Shown one piece after another: positions 1 through 10,409 of a stretch of DNA of 64,000 nucleotides (the stretch's first letter is position 1; each line of letters begins with the position of its first letter). Below the pieces are notes generated by a model that was not told the DNA's origin, ran no database searches, and was given only the letters and a program-made list of their open reading frames with translations. A program made the translations under genes and the position numbers. The stretch is from Selaginella moellendorffii (Eukaryota > Streptophyta > Lycopodiopsida > Selaginellales > Selaginellaceae): NCBI RefSeq assembly GCF_000143415.4, contig NW_003314345.1, positions 188,083 through 252,082 of the forward strand. The letters run 5' to 3'.

Positions 1-56
1 CAGAGTTCGTTTCCCGAGTGGGTTGTAGACTGGAGGCCCGATTGTTCGAGTGATGT

Positions 57-870
57 TTACATTGGCGAGATAGTATTGGAATTTTGTCTTGCGATCTGCG
101 CCACGTAGCCAGCTTTTGAATGCCAGGCTGATCCAGCTATCGGGGACAGTGGTAACTGGTTGCTGGAGGAGAGTGTCCAGATCGACTTTAAGTTTCTTTG
201 TCCGTCGCCTACAGTCATACCACCAGCCCGTGTTGTGACTGTCTGCGAGCAACTGGGAATCTTGAATTGCCACACACACACAGTGTCTCTGCGGGCGGTT
301 AGGAGGAATTGGAGTGTGTCTCTCCACGCCAGGATTTCTGTTGGCATGGGAATTGGTTACAGCGCCCGAATTCCGGGCACCAATACAGGAGGATCAGGGG
401 TGCTGTAATGTGTGCATCGCACATCTGTCGCATCCCATCGATATATGTTCGCGTTTCGCAGACTTGCCAAAAGTTGACGGTGTGCTCGTTGAGCAGCAGC
501 AAGCTTGGTGTGCACTTCTACCTTCTAAGGACGTTGCTGATGCAGGGTGATGCTTGTACTGTGTTGCTCTTGTGGCATCATGGCCTGAATATAACAGGGG
601 GGGGTCCCTTCCCGAAAGCCAGCAGCTCTGTAGCTCTGTGTCTTACTGAGAGCTGTGTTCGTGCGCAGAATCTCGCGAGCGCATCACCCTGAACCACAAT
701 AAATAGAGTGTACTTGTGACCCACAAATTGCATAGACCACATGTTGTAAACGTACAATACAGGGACTATAGATTTTTTTATTGATGTTAAATGAGTGGCT
801 GAAAGAATGCACAGATCAAACAGCGTGCACGTTAGTGCTACATGAATAAAAAACGTGAAATGTGATCTCT
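57..870. other. Arm flank upstream of the oxygenase gene, no gene recognised
   Basis: GC-moderate sequence upstream of the MpaB-like gene. Open frames of up to 127 codons occur on both strands (309-692 plus, 57-347 minus), but I recognise none, and overlapping frames on both strands suggest chance. A run of G occurs near 598-604. The segment is duplicated at 18512-19325. Confidence 0.4.
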
Positions 871-883
871 ATTGGATCACTGG

Positions 884-890
884 TATAAAT
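884..890 (+). promoter_or_regulatory. TATA box of the left MpaB-like gene
   Basis: TATAAAT lies about 96 bp before the ATG at 986, with an ATTGG (inverted CCAAT) motif about 10 bp upstream at 871-875. A related but altered promoter precedes the truncated gene copy on the minus strand near 3514-3640, which has lost the clear TATA. Confidence 0.65.
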
Positions 891-985
891 ACCCCTTCTC
901 TTGCCCATGTTTTCACCAACCTAGTTCTTTCTTTTGCACGCCCAGATTTTAGATCAAACAGTTTTCACAACGCAACCATTTCAGA

Positions 986-2023
986 ATGGCTGCAATCTTG
1001 TTGATGATCGTGTTGATGGCTGCAGCATGGAAGATGGTGTGCATTGGCAAGAGAAAAGAGAGAGCGAGATTTCTAGCGTCACTCCACCCCGTGAGAGATG
1101 CCCACAAGATCTTGTGGTATATGTACTCGGTGGAATTCCCCTTCCTCTCACAAAAGGCGCTCGAGTTTGGCACCATCCGCACGCTGGGCATCCCCGGGAT
1201 CACAAATCTGCTCTTCAAGACCAAGTACGGCCTCAAGGATCCCGAGAAGCGCGCCGCCGAGACCAACATTCTGGTGAGCGAGATGATCCACCACCACGTC
1301 GACAGCGATCGCGGCTCGTACGCGGTGAGGAGATTGAATGGAATCCACAACAAATTCAAGATCCCAAACGACCAATTCGCCTACGTCCTCTGCCTCAACG
1401 TGATCAGTCCCATTGATTTCTCCGAGAAGTTTGGATTCCGCAAGTGGACCGACAACGAGAAGGAGGCCGCGTATGTTGTGTGGCACGACGTGGGCGTGAG
1501 GATGGGCATCACAAACATCCCAGACAGCATTTCCGAGATGCGAGACTACATTTGCGAGTACGAGGCCAAGAACGCCATCTTCACGGACAAGAACAAGAGC
1601 ATCGTCCAGGATCTCAAGCATCTGGTGCTGGACGCGTTTCCTCAGCCCGTGCAGCCGCTGGTAGAGACTGGGATCTGCGCGCTCATCGATCCCACAATCA
1701 GGAGCGCTGTTGGATTGGAAAAGCCCCCCGTGATCGTGGAGTGGATCGTCTTGGGTGCGTTCAAGCTGCTGGCCGGGAGCTGCGTGTCCGCATTTATGCC
1801 TCCCAGACGTGTGGAGGATGCGAAGGGCAGCATTGAGGTGGACTGGTGTCCTAATCCCGCTGCCAATCCGGAAGAGTACCGGCAGCTCAACGTGAATGTG
1901 TATCGGCCACCAGCATTTGAGAAGGGATACAAGCTGGCGGAGCTGGGAGTGCTGAAATCCGGCAAGATTGGACCATACTACGATGGGGGATTACGTTGTC
2001 CCTTTCAGCAAATGCATGCATAG
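986..2023 (+). CDS. MpaB/rubber-oxygenase family protein, putative ER-anchored oxygenase
   Basis: A single 345-codon open frame. Residues 2-15 form a short hydrophobic N-terminal segment followed by basic residues (K16, K22-K24), fitting a membrane anchor like that of the ER-bound fungal oxygenase MpaB. The core, about residues 25-220, carries family-type blocks: RRLNGIHNKFKIPND around H121, a LCLNVISPIDF block, FGFRKWTDNEKEAAY, DVGVRMGI at 168-175, and a YE-containing helix. The family (DUF2236) contains haem or metal oxygenases that cleave C=C bonds; the substrate here is unknown. The ATG is supported by a TATA box about 96 bp upstream, and AATAAA follows the stop at 2034. No intron is needed. 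A tRNA-Asp lies 60 bp beyond on the other strand. The right-arm twin is frameshifted, so this may be the only intact copy. Family assignment is by eye from motif pattern. Confidence 0.78.
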   Translation: MAAILLMIVLMAAAWKMVCIGKRKERARFLASLHPVRDAHKILWYMYSVEFPFLSQKALEFGTIRTLGIPGITNLLFKTKYGLKDPEKRAAETNILVSEMIHHHVDSDRGSYAVRRLNGIHNKFKIPNDQFAYVLCLNVISPIDFSEKFGFRKWTDNEKEAAYVVWHDVGVRMGITNIPDSISEMRDYICEYEAKNAIFTDKNKSIVQDLKHLVLDAFPQPVQPLVETGICALIDPTIRSAVGLEKPPVIVEWIVLGAFKLLAGSCVSAFMPPRRVEDAKGSIEVDWCPNPAANPEEYRQLNVNVYRPPAFEKGYKLAELGVLKSGKIGPYYDGGLRCPFQQMHA

Positions 2024-2083
2024 AAATACCTTTAATAAATTGTTATGGTTTTGTTATTACTTATTAATCCAATTGATTAATCT

Positions 2084-2155
2084 CGCCGTTGCCGGGGATC
2101 GAACCCAGGTCGTCCGCGTGACAGGCGGAAATACTCACCAGTATACTACAACGAC
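2084..2155 (-). tRNA. tRNA-Asp (GUC)
   Basis: A 72-nt cloverleaf on the minus strand. The 7-bp acceptor stem pairs GTCGTTG with CAACGGC, followed by discriminator G. The anticodon stem is TCCGC/GCGGA, perfectly paired, around a CTGTCAC loop with anticodon GTC. The T-arm contains GGGTTCGATCCCC. No intron. It lies 60 bp downstream of the oxygenase stop, on the opposite strand, and has an identical partner in the right arm. Confidence 0.95.
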
Positions 2156-3160
2156 ATCAGACAACTAATAGAACTTAATTGCGCTCCTCGGACCGTTGGT
2201 TCGCGGAAGGAACCCGGACGGCATGTCTGCGTTGAGCGGTTGCGATGGTCTCGGGGCCCTTTGGATCCAACGACCAGTACCTGCTCTCCATCCGACGCAC
2301 GAGTGTGTGCCACGCACGCGGGCCCCCTCTGGACGGCGTGGATTGCCGGACGCTTGACAAGCAGCTCAATGTGGTGCATGGTTTTTGGGAGAAACGGGAC
2401 AGTGTGGTGAGGAGCCTCTTTCTCCTCTTTCTCCTCTCTCCTCTCCTCTCCTCCTCCATCGCATTAGGGATTGCGCTATCCCTTCCGCCGGGGCGCTGGC
2501 GCCATGAATCGCAGGCGCGTGGCTCCAGATTTTGGATACAATGCAGGGGTGCGCCGCGAATCCCATCCAGATTTGGGCAAGGCAATGCGGTGGATGATCT
2601 TCAAGGCGATCGATCTAGCTCCATTGGGAGCGGCGGCGAGGATTTGAAGCATCTGGATCGCGTATTATGCCAGCATCGAGCTCCGGCGCCGCGAAATATC
2701 ACTGTGGATAGGCAGAGTAGCTCAGGATAGGGATTTCGGGCATCCGGCATCATGCCTCCCAGTAGAAGAAGCTCATCGGCGTCCCTCCTCCAGCAGCGCG
2801 GCAAGGGAGGCACAAAGCCTACCGCCATCACAAACTGGATTCCCTGCCAGGCTGCAGTAACATTCACCACAAATAAGATGAAAAACATGCTGGAACAGAC
2901 GCTTACGAAAGAGTGAACACGCCACTCCCGGTGTTCAGGTTTGTGATCTTATTGTTATCCAGCTGGACATTAACAAGGGATGAAATCAATTGCTGAACAG
3001 ACATTTTAATACTTGATAGAGATTTCGTCAGTTGAATATATGTTTAAATGATTTCTATGTCCTCCTAAAGTGAATTTCATGGACTGTCGGCTCAGGAAAC
3101 GTCTGCACAGCTCTTGGGCATGACAAAAACTCCACCTCCGAGTGAGTTCCAAAGTCTTGG
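2156..3160. other. Arm interior, no gene recognised
   Basis: Relatively GC-rich from 2170 to 2880, then AT-rich. Open frames on both strands (2245-2730 plus, 161 codons; 2175-2585 and 2601-2888 minus) overlap each other and match nothing I know. A polypyrimidine tract of CTCCT repeats lies near 2415-2460. A short plus-strand frame starting at 2752 with a Ser/Arg-rich beginning is conceivable as an exon. Duplicated in the right arm. Confidence 0.35.
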
Positions 3161-3324
3161 CCTCTTACATGACCTTCGCATAGATATCCTGCAGCAGTAG
3201 CTCAAGTAGCACAAAGCAGAGAAAACGAAAACGAACTTTTACCTCGTGCAAGCTGGCTTTGATCGGTGTAGGAGCTATGACCACACCTGGAGATTCATGT
3301 TGGCACAAACTAACCAAGATATGC

Positions 3325-3514
3325 ATGGTGCCAAACTCGAGCGTCTTTTGTGAGAGGAAGGGGAATTCCACCCAGTACATATACCACAAGATCTTGTGGG
3401 CATCTCTCACGGGGTGGAGTGACGCTAGAAATCTCGCTCTATCTTTTCTCTTGCCAATGCACACCATCTTCCAGCCATCATGAGCAACACGGTCATCAAC
3501 AAGATTGCAGCCAT
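3325..3514 (-). pseudogene. Truncated N-terminal copy of the MpaB-like gene
   Basis: On the minus strand this repeats the first ~65 codons of the gene at 986, including the basic block after the anchor and the ARFLASLHPVRDAHKI segment. The anchor is altered by a small length change that shifts frame, and homology ends near the FGT codons (residues 61-63). Upstream sequence (3515-3640) resembles the intact gene's promoter region. It is a decayed partial duplicate in inverse orientation within the arm. Confidence 0.85.
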
Positions 3515-3870
3515 TTGGAAATGAAAACTGTTTGATCGGTCCTGAAAACAGCTTTTGTTTTCTACACTCCTCTGTGGGTTATGAAACAGGGGCAGGAGAA
3601 GAGGTAGTTATCCTACAGAGATCACATCTCACATTTTTAATTCCATGGTTCACCGTATCTTATTCCGTGCACGTAACCAGTATGTCCCATAAGTTGCACG
3701 TTTTCCATTTGGTCCTACCAAAACGTCTACACATCCTTGTTTACAATGTGCAAGTTAACGACAGATCACTTGCAAGCCTAAGACCACCCGAAAAGAATAA
3801 CATTGCCTAACCCTTAGCATGCTTATCTACCTGGTTTGTTTACAGTCCATTTGTGCCCAATGGGGTGCAA

Positions 3871-3906
3871 TCTTGTAGTATCTGGTGAGTATTTCCACCT
3901 GTCACC
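3871..3906 (+). pseudogene. 5' remnant of a tRNA-Asp gene
   Basis: About 36 nt match the 5' half of the tRNA-Asp (TTGTAGTAT, TGGTGAGTATTTCC, CTGTCAC around the anticodon) with a small deletion in the D-arm. The match then stops, so no cloverleaf can form. It lies beside the C-terminal oxygenase fragment in the same relative arrangement as the intact pair at 986-2155. Confidence 0.8.
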
Positions 3907-3919
3907 CTGGCTGCTGTGC

Positions 3920-4115
3920 AGTTTTTCCTTGCATCACAAATGTTGAATGGCAGATACACATTAATGGGGCAGCGCGAGTGGGACTGCCCTTGGCATCCTC
4001 CACATTTCTACCATGAACTGATTCCACTCCACAATCACCCAGGGCTTTTCCAATGGGATCGCCACCATTGGGTCTCTGGAGCCAATCCCCGAGCAAAACA
4101 ATTGCCAAACTTTTT
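3920..4115 (-). pseudogene. C-terminal fragment of an MpaB-like gene copy
   Basis: Minus-strand sequence repeats pieces of the 3' half of the oxygenase gene: the segment encoding GLEKPPVIVEW and the VEDAKGS segment, here nearly joined, so the intervening ~90 bp is missing. Frames are broken. With the adjacent tRNA-Asp remnant it is a second decayed copy of the oxygenase plus tRNA module, lying upstream (on the minus strand) of the N-terminal fragment at 3325-3514. Confidence 0.8.
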
Positions 4116-4165
4116 CTTTCTCTGTGTTTGAATCTATTATCTGGAAGGTCTCCAGCCCATATGTT

Positions 4166-4967
4166 CGGCAGTCAGTTCTTTGTTTTACAGGCATTCATGA
4201 CAAATGGATTGTCTCACAAATTCATGACTCACTAATAATGAACTGTTGTGATTTTCTCAGAAGTGCCAAATATCCCTGGCTTGCCCTCTGTGACGCCACA
4301 CAGCTTGGACTAATCGACAACCATGGACGAGGAGGAGAAGCAATCCATGGAGCTCTTGTGAGAGGCATTTCCAAATGCTCCTGCCTGGGATCTCGAGCAA
4401 GAACAGCAAGGACAGTGCCAGGTCAAAAAGGCCCTCCCCACTCAGACTTTCTTAGATAAAATGGTGATCATTCTGGCTCATGCCAGGGAGCAGCTGTGTC
4501 TTGTAGAGAAGTGCAAGGCTGTGAGCTGACTTGCAATTGCAAGCTGTGGAGATCATGCCTAAGAGCAAGGCCTAAGAACAGAAAAATTAGAGGATGGCCT
4601 TTTTAGTTTCATATATCAAGAAAGAAATGATAAAAGATTCTATTGTATCTTTTATCTGTTCTTTACTTTTTAAAAAACCTTGATCTAAAGTCATTCATTG
4701 ACTTTACTTGATTTAAACCAAATGATTTTGGCTTTGGTTCTAAGTTATGTTTTACAAACTTTAGTTAAGGTGGTGGGAAGTTAGGATGTTCTAATCAAGA
4801 CATCACTTTCTTCAAGTTCATTTCTCTTTTTTCTTCTCATTTTATTGTTTTTTCATATAGTCTTTTCCATTAGAATCAACCACTTAAGGACTTCACATAC
4901 ACCTTAATTGTGAATCTCTCTAAAAATAAATATTGAAGCTAACATTCCTCTAAAGTAGGGAAAAGGG
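4166..4967. other. Start of spacer, no gene recognised
   Basis: Immediately inside the left arm the sequence becomes progressively AT-rich. A plus-strand frame at 4124-4459 crosses the arm boundary and is judged spurious. No motif recognised. Confidence 0.4.
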
Positions 4968-5028
4968 GTTCCTTGACTTGGTGGCCCATGTAGGTTTCGA
5001 ACCTACATGGGCCACCAGGTCGAGGAAC
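4968..5028. repeat. Near-perfect hairpin (29-bp arms, 3-nt loop)
   Basis: 4968-4996 and 5000-5028 are inverted copies with two mismatches; the inner 17 bp are perfect around a TCG loop. The loop region reads GGTTTCGAACC, resembling a tRNA T-arm. It sits at the place where intact family-A LTRs have their poly-G tract, next to the LTR fragment at 5060. Confidence 0.9.
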
Positions 5029-5059
5029 AAAGTCCTCCTTGCGCCTTTGGAAGGGTCGC

Positions 5060-5587
5060 ACTGGGGTTTCAAATGTATAGTAGGGATAGTGGGTAGATTA
5101 GTTATAATTGACTAACTTGAAGCATAGTTTACCTCCCACTTGCATGTTTGTTTTTATTTTGCATTTGGTTTAGGTAATCTCTATACCATGTTAGTTAGTG
5201 GAATACGCATATCTTGGCATTAGGCCATCGATATATTGAAATAGGGTAAGACTCTATTTGGGTCTATTTTGCTTGCTGGTTATGGCATTAGGATGTTAAA
5301 AGTTCTAAGATTGTTCCCATGTCATTCCATACTTCTATCCTTTTGCTCTTTGAGTTGAATGCTCACAAGTCACTTTATGCTTTGGTTCCTTTGCTCTTTC
5401 GCTACAAGCTTGGGAGTTTAGCTCTGTTCTTTTAATCATTGGCCCAAGGCCTTGAAACTTGGGTTCTGCTCTACTGTCTTTAGACACGTGGCATGTGACA
5501 CATGGCATATAGAATGTTTAAGTTCTACTTTATGGTTATGCTATGGTAGATCACCATAAAATAAAGGGTGAAAACCATATGCACTAG
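5060..5587 (+). mobile_element. 3' half of a diverged family-A LTR
   Basis: Colinear with 52388-52932 and 60068-60597: shared blocks include AAATGTATAGTAGGGATAG, the TAGGCCA block, the CACGTGGCATGTGACA block and a terminal AAAACCA-T-TGCACTA. Many substitutions indicate age. Confidence 0.75.
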
Positions 5588-7299
5588 AGTGCATCACAAC
5601 AAGTTGAAATCGCTTATTATAATATAGAACCATAATAGATAATCTACCAAGTGCCAACAAAATCTAATATAAGGTGTTTAGGGATGCTTTTGAACGGTAA
5701 ATATTAAACTTTGATTTATGGTAATAAGTTTGCTTTTGTTCCAGCCCCATGAACAAAAGTAAGTAGGATTTTCGAGATGGTGTTGGTTGTATTGCTGCAA
5801 CACCAATGTCAACCATATAAAGTAGCTTAAAGACACTGTAGTGATTAAACCTGATGCAATACTTAAAGAATTATCAGTTGTTAATAGGGTTATATTCACC
5901 TCAAATGAGATTGAAAACCTTGAGAAATTTGGTTTAAATCTTGAGAGGAGAGTTGGAGATATGAGTGACAAAATTGAGACTATTCCCATAGAGATGCGTA
6001 AGAGGTCAGTAAGAAAAGGTAAGGTAGTTAAATTTATTGGTATTGTCTCCAAGTAGAAGCAAGGTAAACCGTTGCTAATTAAAGTTTAATATTATTATTC
6101 TTAATTATCACTAATAAAAATCATGTTTATTCTTTGCTCTAGATGTGTGAGTAGCTCAACTAATGGTCTAGGTGCGTAAATAGTTTTAGGGTTCTAGCTT
6201 TCCTGTACTCCTCTTTCTCAACAATTATACTTGAACTTTTGCCTCTACTTTTCAGTATCTTTGCAACTCTCAACACATGTAACTCCTATATAAAGAATCA
6301 GAGTAAGGAACCATATAATATTTCTAGCCACTAGAGCTTAGTCTAGAGCTTCAACCATGGACATAGTTATATTAAACTCCATCATTACATTTCATTAAAT
6401 AATAATATAAATACAGGATAATATAGCACATTCCTTTATATTAAAATTTTATTAATTATTTTTTATTTAAAATGAAAATTTAAACAAATTATATTATCAT
6501 TTTATAAAATTATTAAAATATTTGTAGTCAAAACTGTTATTTTATTAAAAATATTTTTAAATAAAATTAATTAAAAAAGTAATAAAGTATTACTTTAAAA
6601 AAAATAGCATAGTAAATTATCCCATGAGAATCTAAATTATCATCTAAGGGAGGGCATATTGCATCTTAACCCATGCTATATAGACTCTAATAATGATTCA
6701 AGATTAGGCACATAAGTATGTACATTCCCTATGTCCCAAAGGGACTAACATAAAAACTACATCTCTCAACTGGGTACTCTATGTGATAATCTTGCATCTC
6801 AACCAAATGTAATCTTGAAGTAAAAGAGGTTGTGGTTGTTTTTTTTAGATTATGTTGATATCCAAATGTCCCCCTCCCAAGCCAAATGTAAAACAAAGTT
6901 AGGGGGGCACCACTGCCAAGGGATCTTATTGTTGTCCACTCTCCCGAAACATGGGAGCTATTTGTTCCTCCACCCCTCTAGTCACCCATTCGTTTAGGAT
7001 GGCATAGTGGAGGCATACCATAACAAGAGTAAGTCTCCACCACAAGGTCACCACTATAGAAATTTTCACTTGTTGTTTATCAAAATGGTGGTGATTATAC
7101 ACTTCCTAAAGTGCTTGCACTTCTATCACTATCCAGATAGCTTAGTGCTTGTGGCCTATTGCCTCCCACACCAACATAAAGACTTCAACTCCAATCTTAT
7201 CCCACTGGACTTGCATACCCCATTTGTATTGTCCTTAATATTAAATATGCCTCTAAGCCAGACTAGTGGCCGAACCTCTTGCTCGTTTGAGCTAATGGA
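5588..7299. other. AT-rich spacer, nothing recognised
   Basis: Extreme A/T content around 6420-6620 with long A and T runs. A minus frame at 5678-6052 and a plus frame at 5841-6056 overlap each other; I recognise neither. No RNA gene or ordered repeat seen. Confidence 0.35.
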
Positions 7300-8620
7300 G
7301 AACATTCCCCTTTCTAGCTTCAAACTCCGGAACATCCTCTAGTTCATGCACTGTTTTGAGAATTTGTCACCATACTTCTTTTGTCACATTGCATTCCCAT
7401 AAAACATGCTATAGTATCTTTAGTTCACCACACTCCTTGCACTGTTAGCATGTTTCTTCCTAGAATTGCTATTTAACTGGTAACCCATTGTTTGCCACTA
7501 ACCAAAAGGTGGCCTTGACCTTCTCTTGCACCAATAGTTTTCAAAAGGTGAGTGTGTTGTCCACCATTTAGTTTGCCTTGACTCCTTGTTTGATCCCCTT
7601 CTTCTATAGCTCGGGGATCTCCTTAGAGACCTCCTCCTTGCTTGTCAAGAGACCATCTTATGCTTCCTTGACTTCAAACAAGAAAAAGTGAGAATGTTGT
7701 CCCCCTCAAGCATAGCCGTCACTACCAGTTGTTTCAAGGCTTGTCGCACTATTTGGATCCCCCCCTTAACTTCCTCATCTGTCACTAGTGGCATGACCTA
7801 TTTATCACTTGTCGGTAGCAACATATTGCTTTGCACAACCTAGTAGGGACGATTAACATTTTGTTCTAGAGATACAACAAACCATACCTCCATATTGCCA
7901 TCCCCCCAGATTGGTGTTAGGGCCATAAATGCCCCTGTCCAGGCTCCAAATCTATTTTTTTTCCCTATCTAATTTTGCATCATATATTCAACATCACAAA
8001 GTCCCCAGGTTTGAGACATCATCTTAGCCAAGGCTACCCCTTCTTTGCCTCGGATGCTACAAAGAAGATCCAAAGGAACCTTCCTCCACTATTATAGGTT
8101 GAAAACTTGTATATTCCTTGTTTTTTTCACATCCCTCAACACCCCCATCAGTTGCTTGAGAGTTTGAAAGCCACTAACATGTAACTTTTTCCTAGGCTGA
8201 GGACTACCAGAATTAGCCTCTATTCTTTAACAATCTTTTCAAAGTGGATAGCAAGACATTCTGTAGGGAAGAGCACTACATGCTATATCTAGCATCTCTC
8301 AACTGATTGGAAACTTGCTTCACAGCTTAAAAATCCCTTGGACCAATGTGCCTCTCTTGACCACCTATTTTGGCTCTTCAGCAAAGAGCAAATGCAAATC
8401 CTCCATCCACTATCTTATAGTGTTATATTTGAGCTAGATCACAAGTAGACTTTGCCTAAATATGAGCTTCCATGGTTGGTTACTTGGTTAGGAGAATTTT
8501 GTAACATAGCACCTTTGCCATGTCACATGGACCAATAATGCTGAGACCTCCCAAAACTTGTGGATTGCCAAATAATTTTTGCCATGATTCTCCCTATGAC
8601 TAGTGTGCCCTACCATACAT
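7300..8620 (-). mobile_element. Degenerate LINE reverse-transcriptase C-terminal region
   Basis: Translating the minus strand piecewise gives the pattern of a plant L1-type element: a GGLSIIGPCDMAKVLCYKI-like block near 8480-8550, then near 7360-7520 a zinc-binding end resembling zf-RVT, with FWLVANNGLPV followed by CKECGE and a HVLWECN block. Stops and frameshifts are frequent, so it is dead. Ends are not defined. Confidence 0.55.
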
Positions 8621-8983
8621 ATTTACATACCATCATGCATACCTTTTTGGGAGTGTATTCAAGAATAGGCCAGATCTAAAGATGGTACCAAATAGATCAA
8701 AGTTATTGGGATAGGGAGGCACAAAAAAATGTTATCCTCTAGAGGCTTTAGATTTGGGCTAATAAAGATGTTATATTAGAAGCTAAAAAAGTTAGAGTAA
8801 TAACAAGCAATAGCCCTCATGCAATCTCTCAGAGCTTCTTAAAGAAGTTTCTAGCTTCAAAATGAGGTTTTGCTAAATAGTAATCTTCTCAAATACAAGG
8901 AGAGTGAAGACATTGACAAGAGTGAAAGAGGTGTAATGAGGACAAAAAGGTAATAATAGACATTGATTGATTTATTTGCAAAG

Positions 8984-9795
8984 TTGGCACGTGGTTTTCA
9001 CCCTTTATCTTATAGTGATTTACCATAGGATAACCACGAAGCGGAGCCTAAACCCTCTATGTGCCACATGCCACATGTCCCCAAGGATAGTGGAGTGGAA
9101 CCCGAGTTTCAGGGCCTTGGGCCACTGAATAAGGAATAGAGCCAAACTCCCAAGCATGCAGCCAAGGAACGAAAGAATTAAAGCATAGAGTGTTCAACCC
9201 AAGGAGTGAAGGGACATGAGCATGGAGTGACATTGGAACAGTCCTAGAGCATCTACATCTCAATGCCAGGACCAATACGCAAAATGGAGCTAAACGGAGT
9301 TTAGTGCTACTTTAGTATACTAGTGGCCTAATACGACGATATTGGTTCTCCATCAGCTAGCATAATGTGGAACTTGGGTTTAGACCCAAGTCGAATGCAA
9401 AACAAAGACAGGCACGCAAGCAAGAGTTAAACTATGCCTCAAATTGGTCAGCTATGCCTGACCTACCCACTATCCTTACTAACATAGTGTGGAATTTGGG
9501 TTTGGCCCCAATTGGAATCCAAAACAGGGATGGGCCCCCAAGTTAAATTATCCCCCAAATGGGTTAGTTAGGCTTGCCCTCCCTCCTATAAATAGGAAAC
9601 CTTAAAACCCCCCCCCCCCCCCCCCCCCCCCCCCCTCTTCTCAAGGAATACATGCTTTGGGCTTTCACCCTTAGCCATCCTTATTATATTAAGAGTTGGT
9701 CTCTAGTACTAACTTGAAACTTACTAAATATGAAATGGCACTAGATTGCGAATTTGGATATGAAATGAACACCATTGTGATTGAATAGAACTTAC
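8984..9795 (-). mobile_element. Diverged family-A LTR fragment, inverted
   Basis: Reverse-complement match to the 3' two thirds of the LTR at 51800-52932, beginning with the complement of its CCACGTGC end and running through the ACATGCC block, the GAGCCAAACTCC block and past the homopolymer tract to the region of the CACAATGGTGTT block. With 5060-5587 it forms an inverted LTR pair around the LINE remnant. Confidence 0.75.
9608..9636. repeat. 29-nt poly-C tract
   Basis: A pure run of C, the complement of the poly-G tract found at the same place in other family-A LTRs (10-13 G at 52368-52378 and 60046-60057). Confidence 0.95.
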
Positions 9796-10059
9796 ACAAG
9801 ATGCATGGTAGTGACTAATTTCTCAACTAACTTAGGTGGAAACTGAAAAAGGATCTAGCAATACCAACTTCTTATCATCATGGTAGTAAGGAAAGAATAT
9901 CTAAAGGACTAGCCAATAAATAACTTTTGATATCTGCAGTCACATTCACAACAATTATGGATGGGCACCTTAAAGTACAATACAACAATTTATGTGTTTT
10001 ATAACCCAAAAAGCCAAACTTCAAACATACAATTGTCCAAGTATATCAAGAAGCTTAAG

Positions 10060-10330
10060 GGATATGTAGGTGCATATAGTTTTCACCCTTTATCCTTTGG
10101 TGCTTTACCACCTTATCCCTTGGACACATGGGCCAAAGCCAATGGAGCAAAAATTAGTCTTACTGAACAAAGGGATAGAATCAAACTCCTAGTTAAGGAA
10201 TGAAGGAATTGAAGCACATAATGACTTCTTAACATACAACCCAAGAAGCAGAGGAACAAGAATATGGAGCAACATGAAATTAGTCCTAAAGCATTTATCA
10301 TCCCAACACTCACAAGGTAAAAGTTTGTTT
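10060..10330 (-). mobile_element. Highly decayed family-A LTR fragment
   Basis: Retains the order of family-A landmarks on the minus strand: the TTTTCACCCTTTATCC end, a GGGCCAAAG block, a GAATCAAACTCC block and an AAGGAATGAAGG block. Identity is low. Bases 10320-10410 then resemble 16150-16235 of the right arm. Confidence 0.5.
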
Positions 10331-10409
10331 TCATTATTTCTTTTTACTCTGTTTTGTGCTACTTATGGTCCATGTGAAGATCATGTCAAGAGCCTATAGA
10401 TATAGTTCA

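Larger units (their letters stand above)
1..4165. repeat. Left arm of a large near-identical inverted duplication
   Basis: This stretch reads as the reverse complement of 15229-19381. Coordinates pair as x + y = 19382 up to about 1896, then 19384, then 19394. The two steps are a 2-nt deletion in the right arm (near 17484) and a 10-nt stretch present only here (about 3028-3037). Only a few substitutions were seen, for example near 1070, 1704, 2956, 3353 and 3367. Homology stops abruptly after 4165. The left end is cut by the window edge, so the true arm may be longer. The arm holds an MpaB-like gene, a tRNA-Asp and decayed copies of both. Confidence 0.95.

Noticed and set aside
2175-2888. Open frames of 77-161 codons on both strands in each arm
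   Set aside because: They overlap each other in opposite strands, match no family I know and have no splice or promoter support.
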